Of a stretch of 64,000 bases of DNA, positions 44,027-54,591 are shown piece after piece (position 1 is the stretch's first letter; the number at the start of each line of letters is the position of its first letter). The stretch covers positions 744,001 to 808,000 of the forward strand of contig CAVVZZ010000011.1 in NCBI GenBank assembly GCA_963752915.1. The letters are read 5' to 3'. The notes under the pieces are model-generated. The model made no database searches. It was not told where the DNA came from and saw nothing but the letters and a program-made list of their open reading frames with translations. The stretch comes from DATJPR01 sp963752915. Its GTDB lineage: Bacteria > Bacteroidota > Ignavibacteria > UBA10030 > UBA6906. Made by a program: the position numbers and the translations under genes.

Positions 44027-45937
44027 CTAATTTGGCACCAAGTACACTGGCCACACCCACCAGCTATATCTCATCCGAAAGATGGAGAGAGTCGAATTCT
44101 CTCCGCTGACAGCGATAAAGTCTGTATTGCTGCCCGGTATGCCCGCAATCTGTCTCGCCCAGTAGTAGATCGATATCCCGGGACTTTCAGTCGCAGGATT
44201 GAGTGAGACTAAAAGCCCAACAACCCCGAATACCATCCGGTATCCATCAGGAGTATAATATCCCAGGCGCACGTCATCGCTCAATATTCCATGGGAGGAC
44301 CCGGCCTGACCCAACGTGATGTTGAAAAGCCAGACCGACCAGTTGGCGTACTGAATCGAGTACAAATCTCCCGCAGAACGCTGAAAGATCGGCTTTGTGA
44401 ACAGCCCACCCGACACCGATCCGAGATGCGATTGGCTCTGCCAGTTCCAAGTTTGTACCGTCTTGTCAGCGCCGGAGACCAGCGTTCGACCGTCGTCTGT
44501 AAGCCAAAGAGAAATCGGATAGCCGGTGTGTCCTGTGAGCGATCCGTTGCTGACTCCAGTAGACGTATTCCACATCCGGATGGTTGGATCGCCACCTGAA
44601 GTTATCGCCACTGACCCATCATCAGAGATCTGGAGGTCATACGCCGGGGCCGTCATATTGACTGTACTCAACAGGCGTCCGTCGGTTGCGGCATAAAAGC
44701 AAAACGTTCCAGAATCCTTTACGGCGGTCCCGATCACCTGACCGTTTCCGCTAATAGCCACGGCGCTCACCTCATACGGAACCGAAATGGAACGATGAAG
44801 GATATGGTCTTGAATCCCCCATATCTGCAACGAGCCGCCGTCGTGCGCCCACACGAGGGCCGTCGCACCATCGCGACTGACGATCACTGAATTCTCCCGG
44901 TGGCCGGTCTCCAATGTTCCAAGAAGATCGAACGAAACATTCTGGTAAACCACGTGGATTTCCTGGGAGTATGCGGTGCTGTCCCGGCTCGTTACGCCCT
45001 TCACTCTGTAGTAGTAGGAATTGTCTCTGCCCACGGAGTTATCTACATATGAATCGGCCCCTGGGCTGCAGACTCCGAGGACCGTGTACGCCGCATTCGG
45101 CGTAGCTCTTTCCACAATTGATGTCGTAGGATAAAGGTAATGATTCGTCCAGTGAATGCTCACCGTACCCGGATTGTCACCACTGCATGACAAGTCGGTC
45201 GGAGCAAGAAAGGAGTCGACAACCTCAAGTGAATCAAATGGACTCTGCAACCCCGATACGCTTACTGCAGATATCCGATACATGTAGCTCGTCCTTACGT
45301 TTAGGGTCGTCGTGTCGATGAACGACGTTGCATTGGCCTGAGTAAGGCTGATCCTCGAGTACGGAGTGCCAACTCCATCTCCTCGCATCCGCCGTTCTAT
45401 TGCGAAGCCGCATTCGGCATTGGAGTTGTCGTCCCAAGTGAACTGACGTCTTGATTCGCTTAGGAACCGCAGAGACAGGTTCGACGGTGCATCGAGGTGA
45501 AGAACTGCGCCAACGGCAGTGGACGGCGGACTAATATTGTCGCCGATTCTTGAATGGATCCTGAAAGTGTATGGTCGACCAATATCGAATGTTCCATGAA
45601 ACGTTGACGAGAGGAATGGTCCGTGGACACTGTCAAGAGGAAGAAACGTCCCACCGTCGGAACTTCGTTCCAGCACAACCCAGAGCTCTTTCGCCTGCGC
45701 GCTGCTGGTCTTCACAATTTTGTCCGACCAGGATACGGTGATGGTTGAATCTGAAATGGACAGCACGTGCACGCTATCGGGAGTGGCAAGTGGAACCTGG
45801 GGGTCAAGAGGATTCACGAAGTCGACCGCCTTCTGACACGAAACCAACCCGAGCATGAGGAGGCCGGAGAACACAAGGTCCGCCAGTCTTTCAACACGGT
45901 TATCATGACCATATGAGGGCACGTCCTTGCAAGTCAT
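44027..45937 (-). CDS. Lipoprotein with fibronectin-III domains and WD40-like propeller
   Basis: The 636-residue protein has a lipoprotein signal (LVFSGLLMLGLVSC), then three fibronectin type III-like domains (about 45-330) with blocks TPDSVHVLSISDSTITVSW, APSNLSLRFLS and APTDLSCSGDN. A WD40-like region follows (about 345-620): ISGNGQVIGTAVKDSG, ISDDGSVAITSGG, MWNTSTG and LTDDGRTLVSGADKTVQTW. It should bind partners at the membrane surface. Its ATG overlaps the stop of the upstream gene (ATGA at 45934-45937), so the two are translationally coupled. No enzyme motif was seen. Confidence 0.78.
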   Translation of the reverse strand: MTCKDVPSYGHDNRVERLADLVFSGLLMLGLVSCQKAVDFVNPLDPQVPLATPDSVHVLSISDSTITVSWSDKIVKTSSAQAKELWVVLERSSDGGTFLPLDSVHGPFLSSTFHGTFDIGRPYTFRIHSRIGDNISPPSTAVGAVLHLDAPSNLSLRFLSESRRQFTWDDNSNAECGFAIERRMRGDGVGTPYSRISLTQANATSFIDTTTLNVRTSYMYRISAVSVSGLQSPFDSLEVVDSFLAPTDLSCSGDNPGTVSIHWTNHYLYPTTSIVERATPNAAYTVLGVCSPGADSYVDNSVGRDNSYYYRVKGVTSRDSTAYSQEIHVVYQNVSFDLLGTLETGHRENSVIVSRDGATALVWAHDGGSLQIWGIQDHILHRSISVPYEVSAVAISGNGQVIGTAVKDSGTFCFYAATDGRLLSTVNMTAPAYDLQISDDGSVAITSGGDPTIRMWNTSTGVSNGSLTGHTGYPISLWLTDDGRTLVSGADKTVQTWNWQSQSHLGSVSGGLFTKPIFQRSAGDLYSIQYANWSVWLFNITLGQAGSSHGILSDDVRLGYYTPDGYRMVFGVVGLLVSLNPATESPGISIYYWARQIAGIPGSNTDFIAVSGENSTLSIFRMRYSWWVWPVYLVPN

Positions 45938-46668
45938 CGAAATGTCTCCGCGGCAAGCCACGACACCAAGACGGTTGTGAGTGATGAAATGACGAATGCT
46001 GAGGAAATGGTATAGCCAGTTCTGAACCCGGCGACACGCTTCCGGTAGTTTACCGCATCGTTGACCGTCATGGCGTCATTGTAGCGGTTCATATTTACGT
46101 TGCAGCGTTCGTTGAAATACAGAGTTGCGAATCCGGCAAGAACACTCACGCCAGCGCCAATCCACACACGGGACATCCATTGATTGTGCATCCGATCCAG
46201 ATACTGAAGCGAGTACATTTCAATGGGATGGTCGACCATTCCGGCACCGGTGAGTCTAAGTCTTCGCGTCTCATGCCGGAAACCCGCCTTGTTGACTTCA
46301 AGAGTGTAAGCTCCCGGGGACAGATAAGAACTCAGCGGGAGCTCGCTGCTGACCACGGTGTCGGGAGCGTTCGTCGATTCCACGGAGCCATTGGCGAACA
46401 ATTCGATTCGGCTAGTGTGGATAAGGGCAGCGGTTGCCCTGACGGGCGTGCGTTCTTCTTCGGTAACGTTGATCCCAATGCAGATGTCGAGGGACGAATC
46501 GGGCACCGCGTGGATTGAATCACCTGGAAAGATAACGACATTCAAGATCGTTGATGATGCTTCCCCTGCCGGCGCTTTGCTCGTTGAATCTGCACCTGTC
46601 GGCGGTCCTGCACGGAGCGCAACTCCTCCGCAGAGCAGCAAAGCAATGAATGGCAGAGTCTTATTCAT
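45934..46668 (-). CDS. Membrane-anchored PEGA-like protein
   Basis: The 244-residue protein has a signal peptide (MNKTLPFIALLLCGGVALRAG), a middle with SYLSPGAYTLEVNKAGFRHET that matches PEGA-type domains, and two membrane helices near the C-terminus (WIGAGVSVLAGFATLYF and ISSAFVISSLTTVLVSWL). ATG 46668 has AGGAG upstream. It forms an overlapping pair with the lipoprotein that follows and probably acts with it at the envelope. Confidence 0.68.
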   Translation of the reverse strand: MNKTLPFIALLLCGGVALRAGPPTGADSTSKAPAGEASSTILNVVIFPGDSIHAVPDSSLDICIGINVTEEERTPVRATAALIHTSRIELFANGSVESTNAPDTVVSSELPLSSYLSPGAYTLEVNKAGFRHETRRLRLTGAGMVDHPIEMYSLQYLDRMHNQWMSRVWIGAGVSVLAGFATLYFNERCNVNMNRYNDAMTVNDAVNYRKRVAGFRTGYTISSAFVISSLTTVLVSWLAAETFR

Positions 46669-46698
46669 CGAAACTCCTCATCGGTCATCCGCAGAAAG

Positions 46699-46741
46699 AA
46701 AAAGCACACTCATCGACGGTCGGGAGATGAATGTGCTTTTT
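46699..46741. terminator. Bidirectional terminator-like hairpin
   Basis: AAAAAGCACA and TGTGCTTTTT form a 10-base stem with inner CTCAT/ATGA pairing. It lies 30 bases upstream of the start at 46668 and so insulates the lipoprotein operon from transcription coming from the right. Confidence 0.65.
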
Positions 46742-46975
46742 GAAAGAGCATGTATTGATTAAGAATACAGGATTCAACGTTCCTAATCAAGTCTGAGGCA
46801 TATCCCGCCCAAGGGAATCGCCTACCCGATTCACCCATGTCCGTTCATTTTCATTCGTGTTCTTCTCGATGCTTAGAGCAAAGAACCGAAAGGGAGACCT
46901 TCACGTTCTGCTTTCCCGCAACAGCGAACTCTCGGTAGAAGTGTGCCAGGCCACGCTATTCCATGGGAACGAAAA

Positions 46976-47003
46976 AACCCGCAGCGGAAATGCCGTGCGG
47001 GTT
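46976..47003 (-). terminator. Terminator behind the tRNA-Ser remnant
   Basis: AACCCGCA and TGCGGGTT form an eight-base stem; on the minus strand TTTTTTC follows. It lies directly past the tRNA 3' end, as expected for the native terminator of that tRNA. Confidence 0.75.
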
Positions 47004-47010
47004 CTTTAAG

Positions 47011-47074
47011 CGGAGAGGGAGAGATTCGAACTCTCGGTAGAGGTTGACCCCCTACGGCGGTTTAGCAAACCGGC
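47011..47074 (-). tRNA. tRNA-Ser(GCT) 3' fragment (5' part missing); probable attachment-site scar
   Basis: On the minus strand the fragment holds an anticodon arm with GGTTTGCTAAACC (anticodon GCT at 47066-47064), a long variable arm (GTAGGGGGTCAACCTCTAC), a T-arm (GAGAG-TTCGAAT-CTCTC) and the 3' acceptor strand CCTCTCC with discriminator G, all typical of tRNA-Ser. The expected 5' strand GGAGAGG and the D-arm are absent; the upstream bases (GGAAGAGAGCTATTCC) do not pair. The break is at the anticodon stem, the usual crossover place for tyrosine integrases. The fragment followed by a terminator fits the distal end of an integrated element. Confidence 0.75.
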
Positions 47075-47118
47075 GGAATAGCTCTCTTCCACTTTGAATC
47101 GGGAGCTTTCAGGATTGC

Positions 47119-47138
47119 GGGGCACTGGATGGGGCACT
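47119..47138. repeat. Paired GGGGCACT direct repeats
   Basis: GGGGCACT occurs at 47119-47126 and 47131-47138, 45 bases from the tRNA break. Short direct repeats next to an attachment site are typical integrase arm sites, but no integrase gene is visible in this window. Confidence 0.4.
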
Positions 47139-47156
47139 GCAAAGCCCAAAAGTGAA

Positions 47157-47251
47157 GGGCGCTGAACCTGTCTCACCGGCTAAGGGAGTAAGTCCAGCGC
47201 CCAACATCCCGCCTAAGACGGGAGGATTAAGTGTAAAATCATGGCCGGTGA
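47157..47251. other. Potential RNA pseudoknot
   Basis: GGGCGCTG (47157-47164) pairs with CAGCGCCC (47195-47202). TCACCGGC (47173-47180), inside that loop, pairs with GCCGGTGA (47244-47251) outside it. Both stems are perfect eight-base helices, giving H-type pseudoknot topology. A CCCG/CGGG mini-stem (47208-47223) lies between. There is no open frame. It could be a structured RNA or a recombination site. Confidence 0.5.
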
Positions 47252-47259
47252 GAGTGAGG

Positions 47260-47916
47260 CAATATAGACCTGCCCACCGACAATGTCAAACCCTTCATTC
47301 TCTTGAGGCAGTTGCATATGGGTGAGGGGAGTACTGTTGGTATCGATTTCTATCCGATTCCAGTGAGTCCGGGCATGAGTCAATAGAGAATGATGGGGGC
47401 CTTAGCGGTGTGTCCACGAACTCAAGATGCTGAAGTCGACCGAATTGAGCAGTCTGTCGAGAGATAAAGTGGATGAGCAGAATCGCTTCATCCTGTCACA
47501 CGGAAGGGGTTCTTAGTTTTGCACCCACCAGGATCCAGATTCTTGCTGAAAGTCGATTCGTCTCTGAATTGGGAGAACCGGACCGATTGCGACTCAGAGT
47601 TTTCGGGTCTTCTGACTGGGCATAGTAGAATTACCCAAAGCTCACCCCCTTCACTCGAGCCCAAAGTAATCGCTGTGCGCTATGAAACATAATTGCGTAA
47701 GTAGGACTGGTCAAGTCGAGGTGTACGCTTGCACCACCTATTTACTGCATCTCAAAACTATGTTAATCGAAAGGTGATGCCTGAAGCATGAATCACGACC
47801 ATAATGGAACACACAAGGATAAAGTCACCTCACGCTGCTATGTCGGCGAAAAATCCTATTTAAACCACTACGTCTGGTTTACCGTAGTTAGCATTCTGGT
47901 CGTGTGCATCGCTCAC
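47260..47916. other. Gene-free stretch before the IS5-type element
   Basis: About 650 bases with no open frame that looks coding and no obvious repeats. Confidence 0.5.
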
Positions 47917-47920
47917 CTAG

Positions 47921-49243
47921 CAGGCTGTTGAAAAACCCCTAGAAATAGTTTGTCCGCATGTGTCGGATCGTCACGTTGACCTATTATATTTGCAGATCAA
48001 CTTTCACGACGGAGTTCCGACACCATGCGTGGCGAACAAGAAAAGCAACCTGTGCTGTTTAGTTATGTGTCGCAAGAAGATCGAATCCCTCAGAACCATC
48101 CGTTGCGACAATTGCGGACGCTGATCGATCCGATTCTTGCAGAGCAGTCGAGCCGATTCGAGGCTCTCTATTCTGACACAAGGCGGCCATCGATCGCCCC
48201 GGAGTACTTGTTGCGTGCGATGGTGCTGCAGGTTCTGTATTCGATCCGGAGCGAACGGCTCTTGATGGAGCAAGTGGACTACAATCTTCTGTTCCGCTGG
48301 TTCGTCGGGCTGTCGATGGACGCAGCCGTCTGGGATCATTCCGTGTTCAGCAGGAACAGGGACCGGCTCCTGGATGGCGATATCGCCGACGAGTTTCTGA
48401 AAAAGGTTGTGGCCCTCGCGCACAGCAAGCACCTCCTGAGCGATGAGCACTTCACGGTCGATGGCACGCTTATCGAAGCATGGGCCGGTCAGAAGAGCTT
48501 CCGGAAAAAGACGAAACGCTCATCCTCTGACAAGGATGACCCGGGCAATCCGACGATTGACTTTCACGGCGAAAAGCGCGCGAACGATACCCATCAGTCA
48601 ACAACCGATCCCGAGGCACGCCTCTATAAGAAGAGTGCCGGGAAGGAATCGAAACTCTCCTTCATGGGACATGTCACGATGGACAATCGCCATGGCTTGG
48701 TCGTCTCCACTCGGTATACCCATGCAACCGGAAAAGCAGAGCGTGAAGCGGCCCATCCATGCTGGCAACGCTCGAAGAAACGCCGATCCACACGATTCAC
48801 TCTGGGAGCGGACAAAGCCAATGACACGCGCGACTTTGTTGACAAATAGGGCGCTTGAAGTGACTCCCCATGTCGCACAGAACAACATGAATCGTGCCAG
48901 CGCGATCGATGAACGAACAACCCGGCATGCAGGCTATACGATCAGCCAACGGAAGAGAAAACTCATCGAAGAGATCTTTGGCTGGCTCAAGACGATAGGT
49001 CTCATGCGCAAGACCAGGCACAAAGGTGTCAAACGAGGCGGTTGGATGTTCACCTTCACCACCGCTGTGTACAATCTCTTGAGAATCAAGAACATCTTGA
49101 GTCTCTCAGCATGAGCTCACAGCTCGTGAGCGGCTGCCGCGAGAAACGGCAAGCCGTACACAGAACAAATACAGGTCCATCACGCCGTAAAAACTGTCTT
49201 CGATGAAAATGAAGACTCTTAAACTCGGTTTTTCAACGACCTG
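47921..49243 (+). mobile_element. IS5-type insertion sequence, degenerate
   Basis: Terminal inverted repeats CAGGCTGTTGAAAAACC (left, 47921) and, on the other strand, CAGGTCGTTGAAAAACC (right, ending 49243) bound a 1323-base element. CTAG flanks both ends (47917-47920 and 49244-49247), either a four-base target duplication or an extension of the repeats. It carries one broken transposase gene. Confidence 0.85.
48025..49114 (+). pseudogene. IS5-family transposase with several frameshifts
   Basis: The N-terminal DUF772-type half is intact: YVSQEDRIPQNHPLRQLR, RPSIAPEYLLRAMVLQVLY and LLFRWFVGLSMD. The first catalytic Asp is in TVDGTLIEAW. After EREAA the frame shifts, so the expected MLATLEETPIHTI lies in another frame. 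The original frame returns for TLGADKANDTRDFVDK with the second Asp and stops at 48849. A third frame then supplies ALEVTPHVAQNN, RKLIEEIFGWLKTIG with the catalytic Glu, and the C-terminus at 49114. At least three indels are needed to explain this, so the gene is dead. Confidence 0.85.
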
Positions 49244-49403
49244 CTAGAGTTTATGAGGATGAGCCGCCAAGCATACGAGCATTTCCCGTTTAGTATCGGC
49301 TTCGTGCTACACAGCCGAATAACTTGCACCGTAGTTGGAATTTGAGAACAGAGCGCCTCGTATCTCCGCGCCGGAGAATTACAATATCGCGTTGTCTTGG
49401 CGC

Positions 49404-52400
49404 TCATTTCAAAAGAATTAGCTTCCGCGTCAGAATGAAGGCCCCTGCTTGTATTCGATACCAATATATCCCACTTGCCAGGTTCGTGGCATCGAGATTG
49501 ACGTCATGACTTCCCGCTCCCACCTCGGCGTTTACCAAATCCAGCACCTTTTGTCCCAGGGTGTTGTAGACAGAGAGAATTACATGAATATTCTTGGGAA
49601 TAGAATATCGAATTGTTGCGGTAGAGTTAAAGGGGTTTGGATAATTCTGCAAGAGCGCAAAAGCATTTGGTGCATTTGGACTTCTGAGTCCGATGTAGCT
49701 CGGGGTACTCATTCGAAACAACCGCAGTGAATCCTCGACCATTCCCCCAGGGACCTCCCGGATATCATAACGCAAATACAAGTTCGCCAAGAAGGGTCCG
49801 CCCCCTTCAGACGAGATCGAATACACACGGTTAACGGCAGCATTTGTCGTCGACGGAGATGGGCGTGGAATCTTTATACTCCAACGGGAGAATTCATCAA
49901 CGGTATCGGCGATTACAACTCGATGTTGATTGTCCACCCTGCTTCTTACTTCAAGCCATCTGTCTCCAAATGTGTCAGGCGAAGTTCCAGGATAGGTCGT
50001 AATAGACACCCAATGAGGAGGAGAAGAACTGAAACCTATTCGGGTCTCCTTTGATTCAAATGAATAAGGCATTGAAGCGTCCGGCGAGACTCTTCGTGTT
50101 ACTGTGCCAGCAGTGATCTTCCCTGCCCCTTCAATCGCGGCGGGGTCATCATTAGTGATCTTCAGCGTGTCTTGCGGACGGAGGTCGAGATCCTGCAAGC
50201 AAAACAAATTGCCCCGAATCTCGATATTCCCAGAGCTGATTACCGCCGCCGATGTATCAATCACCAAGCTATAGAATGCACTCTCTACAGAAGTTCTCCC
50301 CTTTAACCAAATTGTGGAACTTCCCGGTGAGAAGTTCCCTCGGTCACTTCCGCTTGGCTTTGCAGGAGACGACAGTGAACCTACCTGCCATCGTCCGCCG
50401 ACGACTACGTATACCCGGGCAGTCGGTTGTATCTGCAAAGATCCACCAATTTGGACGTCACCCAAGACAACTAGTTTTGATATAGAGTCGGTTACTGTCA
50501 ATCTACCCCCCGGGAGAATGGTAAGCGCACCAATTACGACTTGCTCAGCCCATCGGTCAATGATGGGACTTCGTTCGGCATCGGGGATAACAACACTGTC
50601 CCCCGGCAAAGGAAGCGTGCTCGGCACCCAGTTGCCAGGCGTTGACCACGATGAGTCCACAGCTCCAGTCCAACTCCACAACTTCTCTGCCAGAGGGGAA
50701 AAAGCACGGCAGAGAATAGTGCAATTGTTGCCGGCAATATATTCCACCCAGCCATTGCCGTTTCTTACGGCTCGCACGGAACTTAAGAAGTTGTTGCTTG
50801 GACTCGTCGCTTCTAACCATGACAGTCCTCCATCTGTTGTCTCGATCATGGTTCCATCCCACCACGCCACAGCTAGCCCGTTGAGCGAATCCGTGAAGGT
50901 CACGGACGTGAGTTCCGGAGGGTACGTCGAAGAGTACGAAACAGGAACCAGAATCCATGACGTACCGCCATCGGTGGTCCGAAGACGGTTCCTGCAGAAC
51001 CAACTGCTACACCCGAGTTATCATTTCTGAAGAATACACCTTCTGCACAAGCAATATTTGGCAGGGAGGAGTCAAGGAGTGTGCGCTCCAATTGTTTCCG
51101 CGGTCAGTCGTTTTCGGGTTAGGCCGTCGTTTAACTGACGGTCACGTCTATCAACAATTCCTCTTGACCCATCGACAAAAGAGCTTTTTATACCCGTGAG
51201 CGGTTAAACGAGGACTCTGGAGCTGTTCCCAGACGAGCCCAGAATTTCTCATGCGTGCAGTTGGTACCGGCCCAGCCCACAACGAAACCCGTGTCGATAT
51301 TAACGAGGAGGCAAGAAAAAGAAATTGGGTCTTTGTCTACGGAGGGCTCGGTTGTTGAGTCCAAAGCTCTTCTCCTCCGTCGGTCGTGTGCAGAATCACG
51401 CCGAGATCCCCCACTATAGTCGCGTGAGTCGAATTCTCAGCCCATACGCCATTGTAAAAGGCAGGCACCGACGCGGATTGCTGTGTCCAATTCACTCCCC
51501 CATTCGTGGTTTTCAAGATACTTCTCATGTCTCCCACGCAGAATCCAACTTGCGGACAGGGAAAGCTCAAATCATTTAGCCAGTGCCCTATGTGTGTGCT
51601 CATAATGTGCCAGCCATCAGCTGAGCCTCCGTTTCTGCTCCCATTCCAGTAGACGACGCCGCCTTCTCCAACAGCTACTCCAGTGCCGTCGCGAAGTATT
51701 GACGCACTACTCAGTACCCTGTTTGGGTTTTCGATCAACAATTCTCTAGCCCAGCCTTGTCCGCCATTGGATGTTCTCCAAATTTCTGAATCCCCGACAA
51801 AATAACCAGTTGTATCGTCGTAGAACACTATGTCGTAAGGCAATCCAGGCATGAAACAAGGAATCCAGCTCTCTCCTGCATCGGTCGTCCTTCGTAGTAA
51901 TCCATTCTCCTGCGTGACGTACCCGTTTGTCGGAGAGGTAAAAAAGATGGCATTGATTGGATTTTCAGTTATGAAGGGCCTTGTAACGACCCTCCAACTC
52001 TCCCCAACATCCGTCGTTGCGATCACATTCCCACTATCACTTATCGCAAATGCATGGGAGGAATCCACAATACTTATTTTTCTCAGACTACCCCCAGGAA
52101 CGTTTCCGATCCTTTGCCAGTTGTTTCCTCCATCTGTGCTCTTCAGAATTGCCCCCCTCCCCCCGGTGAATAGCCACCAACCGCAAGGGCAAAATCATTA
52201 CGCCAGATCCCGACGTCATGAAGACTCACTTCATCGATTAAACCTATCACCGACCAGTTGAGCCCCGCGTCCTTTGATCTAAGAATTACCCCTCCTTCAT
52301 TTACAGCATAGCCGAAATGATGATCCACAAAACGCACTGCTTCTATTGGAGTTGAACCCGCGAACCGAGGCAACACTGACCACGATTTTCCTCCGTCGTT

Positions 52401-52730
52401 CGTCCGAATTATCGTTCCCGCAGCCCCAGCCGCAATTACAGTATCAGGACCAAGGACGGCAACACTAAATAGATCGTTTCCTTGCGGGAGTGGATTCAAC
52501 CATTGCCATCCAGTCACCGGGGTGCTAGCTGCGAGCCCCGCTCTTTTTGATAGGCTTGACTTAGCTCGTTCGCCCGCGAACTTCCTGGTAAAGATATTGC
52601 TTCCTCGCGCTTTGAAGGCTGGGTAGTCATCCTTGCCAGCAGTACCTGTCGTCTGTCCCTGCGAAGGGTCAGCCAAAAGGACTAGGATTACGAAAACCGC
52701 GAAAACTGGACCTGTCTTGCTGCTTCCCAT
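49404..52730 (-). pseudogene. YCF48-like T9SS protein, broken by several frameshifts (paralogue 1)
   Basis: The start at ATG 52730 gives a signal peptide (VFVILVLLADPSQG), a linker and WQWLNPLPQGNDLF, then YCF48-type repeats (RTNDGGKSW, RFVDHHFGYAV). The frame breaks at a C-run near 52155. It continues DSSHAFAISDSGNV, RTTDAGESW and KTTNGGVNW, is lost between about 51350 and 51040 with several stops, shifts again near 51000 (GTVF / RTTDGG), and reaches a 499-codon frame. That frame has a pectinase-like domain with GNWVPSTLPLPGDSVVIPD and a T9SS domain ending TRKLILLK at 49404. The gene lies 11 bases past the stop of its upstream neighbour, and a paralogue in similar decay ends at 54592. Confidence 0.78.
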
Positions 52731-52741
52731 ACCGCCTCTGA

Positions 52742-54394
52742 TTATTTCATGAGCAGCAACTTCTTCGTCTCCACGAACGAGTCAGATTGGAGGCGATAGA
52801 AGTAGACACCGCTCGCGAGATTCGAGCCATCGAACTTGACTTCGTGAAATCCTGCATCCATCCTTTGATTGATCAACATAGACACTTCGCGTCCCAGGAT
52901 GTCGTGCACCGACAAGGTCACTTGTGATGACTTGGGCAACTCGAATTTGATGGTTGTCGTCGCGTTGAATGGATTCGGGAAATTCTGGCTGAGTACGGCG
53001 CAAATTGGAATCTCGGGATTTCGAGACTGCGGGACGCCAAGGGTCTTTTCTGATGTGAAGAGGCTGAGAGAATCTTCTATCAAGTTAGGCGGGAGGTTCT
53101 CGGCATCATAGCCCAAAGATAGCGTAGCCCGAAACGCCTGATCCGCAGGAGCTTCCGAACTCTCCACATTCATAGCACGGATTGTGTAGACGGTCTTGAT
53201 GGCTTGGCCAGCTGGTCTCGGGATTCGAATTGACCATCTCGAGAAATTAGACACGCTATCAGATATGACGGAGTGCGTTGCAGGATCAGCGTGGCTCGGC
53301 ACAGGAGACCAGACATCCCCCGTAGAATCTGGATTCACATTTTCTGACACTGTAATAGAAATACTCGATGGTATTGATCCTTGCCGAAGGAATCGCACAT
53401 ACGTTGAGGGCGACCCAAACCGGTATGTACCTGATACCGTAGAATCGATCGCTCGAATGACTGTCCCCCCATTTATCATTCCAATGCCTGAAAGAGCGGT
53501 AGTATCTCCGTCGAGAATAGAAACGGAATCACAATTCTCTGGGTTCATTGAGCCATCTAGCACAAACATATGATTCACCCTTATGCTACCCGACAATCGT
53601 GTCGCGGTGGACTCAGGGACCAGAAGATTAAAAAAACTCGATCCGGCAGAACTTGTGCTAAGTATTCGTCCCACTTGGACCGTAGATTGACCAGGCTCAA
53701 ACTCCCCGGTTTGAATCCACGACCCGTCACATTTGAAAGAAGTCGATGCACTATCCGTAATTCTTATGCTGCCACGGTTCACAAGTGAATCGAGAATCTC
53801 CACTTGCCCCTCCTGACCTATAAATACAGTCGCTGAATCTTGGACCATCATTCCAAGGAGCCTCACACTAGTCTCGATACGGGGAGGCGTTTGCGATGGG
53901 TAAACCACAGCAACAAGTCTATCGATGGGCACGGATCGATCCCAGTTTGCAGGGTTAGTCCAATCATTCGAAATTGCATTGGGTTTCCACACTCTAGTCC
54001 GCGGTGTACTTCCCATCTCAAAATTAAGAGTTCGATGTTCACCAGGAATAAGTGTAACAGAACGAGTGTAACCAGAAGGTGGGAAAGACGAGATCCAATT
54101 TTCGGATAGGGTATAAGGTGGAATTGTAATGGAATAGACTATCCCAGAAGGTATGTCAAACGCGCAAGTAGCGATGCCATTGACATCTGTTATTCCCTGT
54201 TGGTGTTGCGTTCCTGCAGAGACATTCACTCCCATGTTCGGCAGCCCCGGCTCACCCGTGTCCAGAGAACCATTAATATTGTAATCATCATAAGCTCGAA
54301 CGTTAATAGTGAGCGTGCCATTCTGACCCTGGGTGAAACTAGGCCAACAGAAAGCAAGAATTGATATTAGAGCGCAACAGAACGGGGATTTCAT
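52742..54394 (-). CDS. T9SS-exported protein with SdrD-B-like and G8/pectinase-like domains
   Basis: The 550-residue protein starts at ATG 54394 with a signal peptide (ALISILAFCWPSFTQG). An SdrD-B/Cna-B-like domain follows (about 25-105: AYDDYNINGSLDTGEPGLP, NVNGIATCAFDI-like core). Then comes a beta-rich domain with TNPANWDRSVPIDRL and VEILDSLVNRGSI also found in the two neighbouring pseudogenes, and a T9SS domain from LSQNFPNPFNATTTIKF to VETKKLLLMK. It has no frameshift, unlike its neighbours. The role is probably structural on the surface. The upstream in-frame extension to 54673 lacks a signal and is not used. Confidence 0.75.
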   Translation of the reverse strand: MKSPFCCALISILAFCWPSFTQGQNGTLTINVRAYDDYNINGSLDTGEPGLPNMGVNVSAGTQHQQGITDVNGIATCAFDIPSGIVYSITIPPYTLSENWISSFPPSGYTRSVTLIPGEHRTLNFEMGSTPRTRVWKPNAISNDWTNPANWDRSVPIDRLVAVVYPSQTPPRIETSVRLLGMMVQDSATVFIGQEGQVEILDSLVNRGSIRITDSASTSFKCDGSWIQTGEFEPGQSTVQVGRILSTSSAGSSFFNLLVPESTATRLSGSIRVNHMFVLDGSMNPENCDSVSILDGDTTALSGIGMINGGTVIRAIDSTVSGTYRFGSPSTYVRFLRQGSIPSSISITVSENVNPDSTGDVWSPVPSHADPATHSVISDSVSNFSRWSIRIPRPAGQAIKTVYTIRAMNVESSEAPADQAFRATLSLGYDAENLPPNLIEDSLSLFTSEKTLGVPQSRNPEIPICAVLSQNFPNPFNATTTIKFELPKSSQVTLSVHDILGREVSMLINQRMDAGFHEVKFDGSNLASGVYFYRLQSDSFVETKKLLLMK

Positions 54395-54591
54395 TCTTGA
54401 TGCCGTAGATTGAGATGATGGTGGGGATGCATCATATTCTGCTCTCAATGACGTTTGTTGGGTTCGACGTATGGTTGCCTTTTGCACCCAATTGGAAAAC
54501 CCGACAGAGCGGTGATTCGTAATCCTGGCACCGCTCAGATAGCGCAGGTTGGCCGAAGAATCGACAATTCTTAAGTTGGCATCACCTGATA

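Noticed and set aside
46985..47100. Complete tRNA-Ser gene
   Set aside because: The 5' acceptor strand and D-arm are missing and the bases present there do not pair with CCTCTCC; only the 3' portion is genuine.
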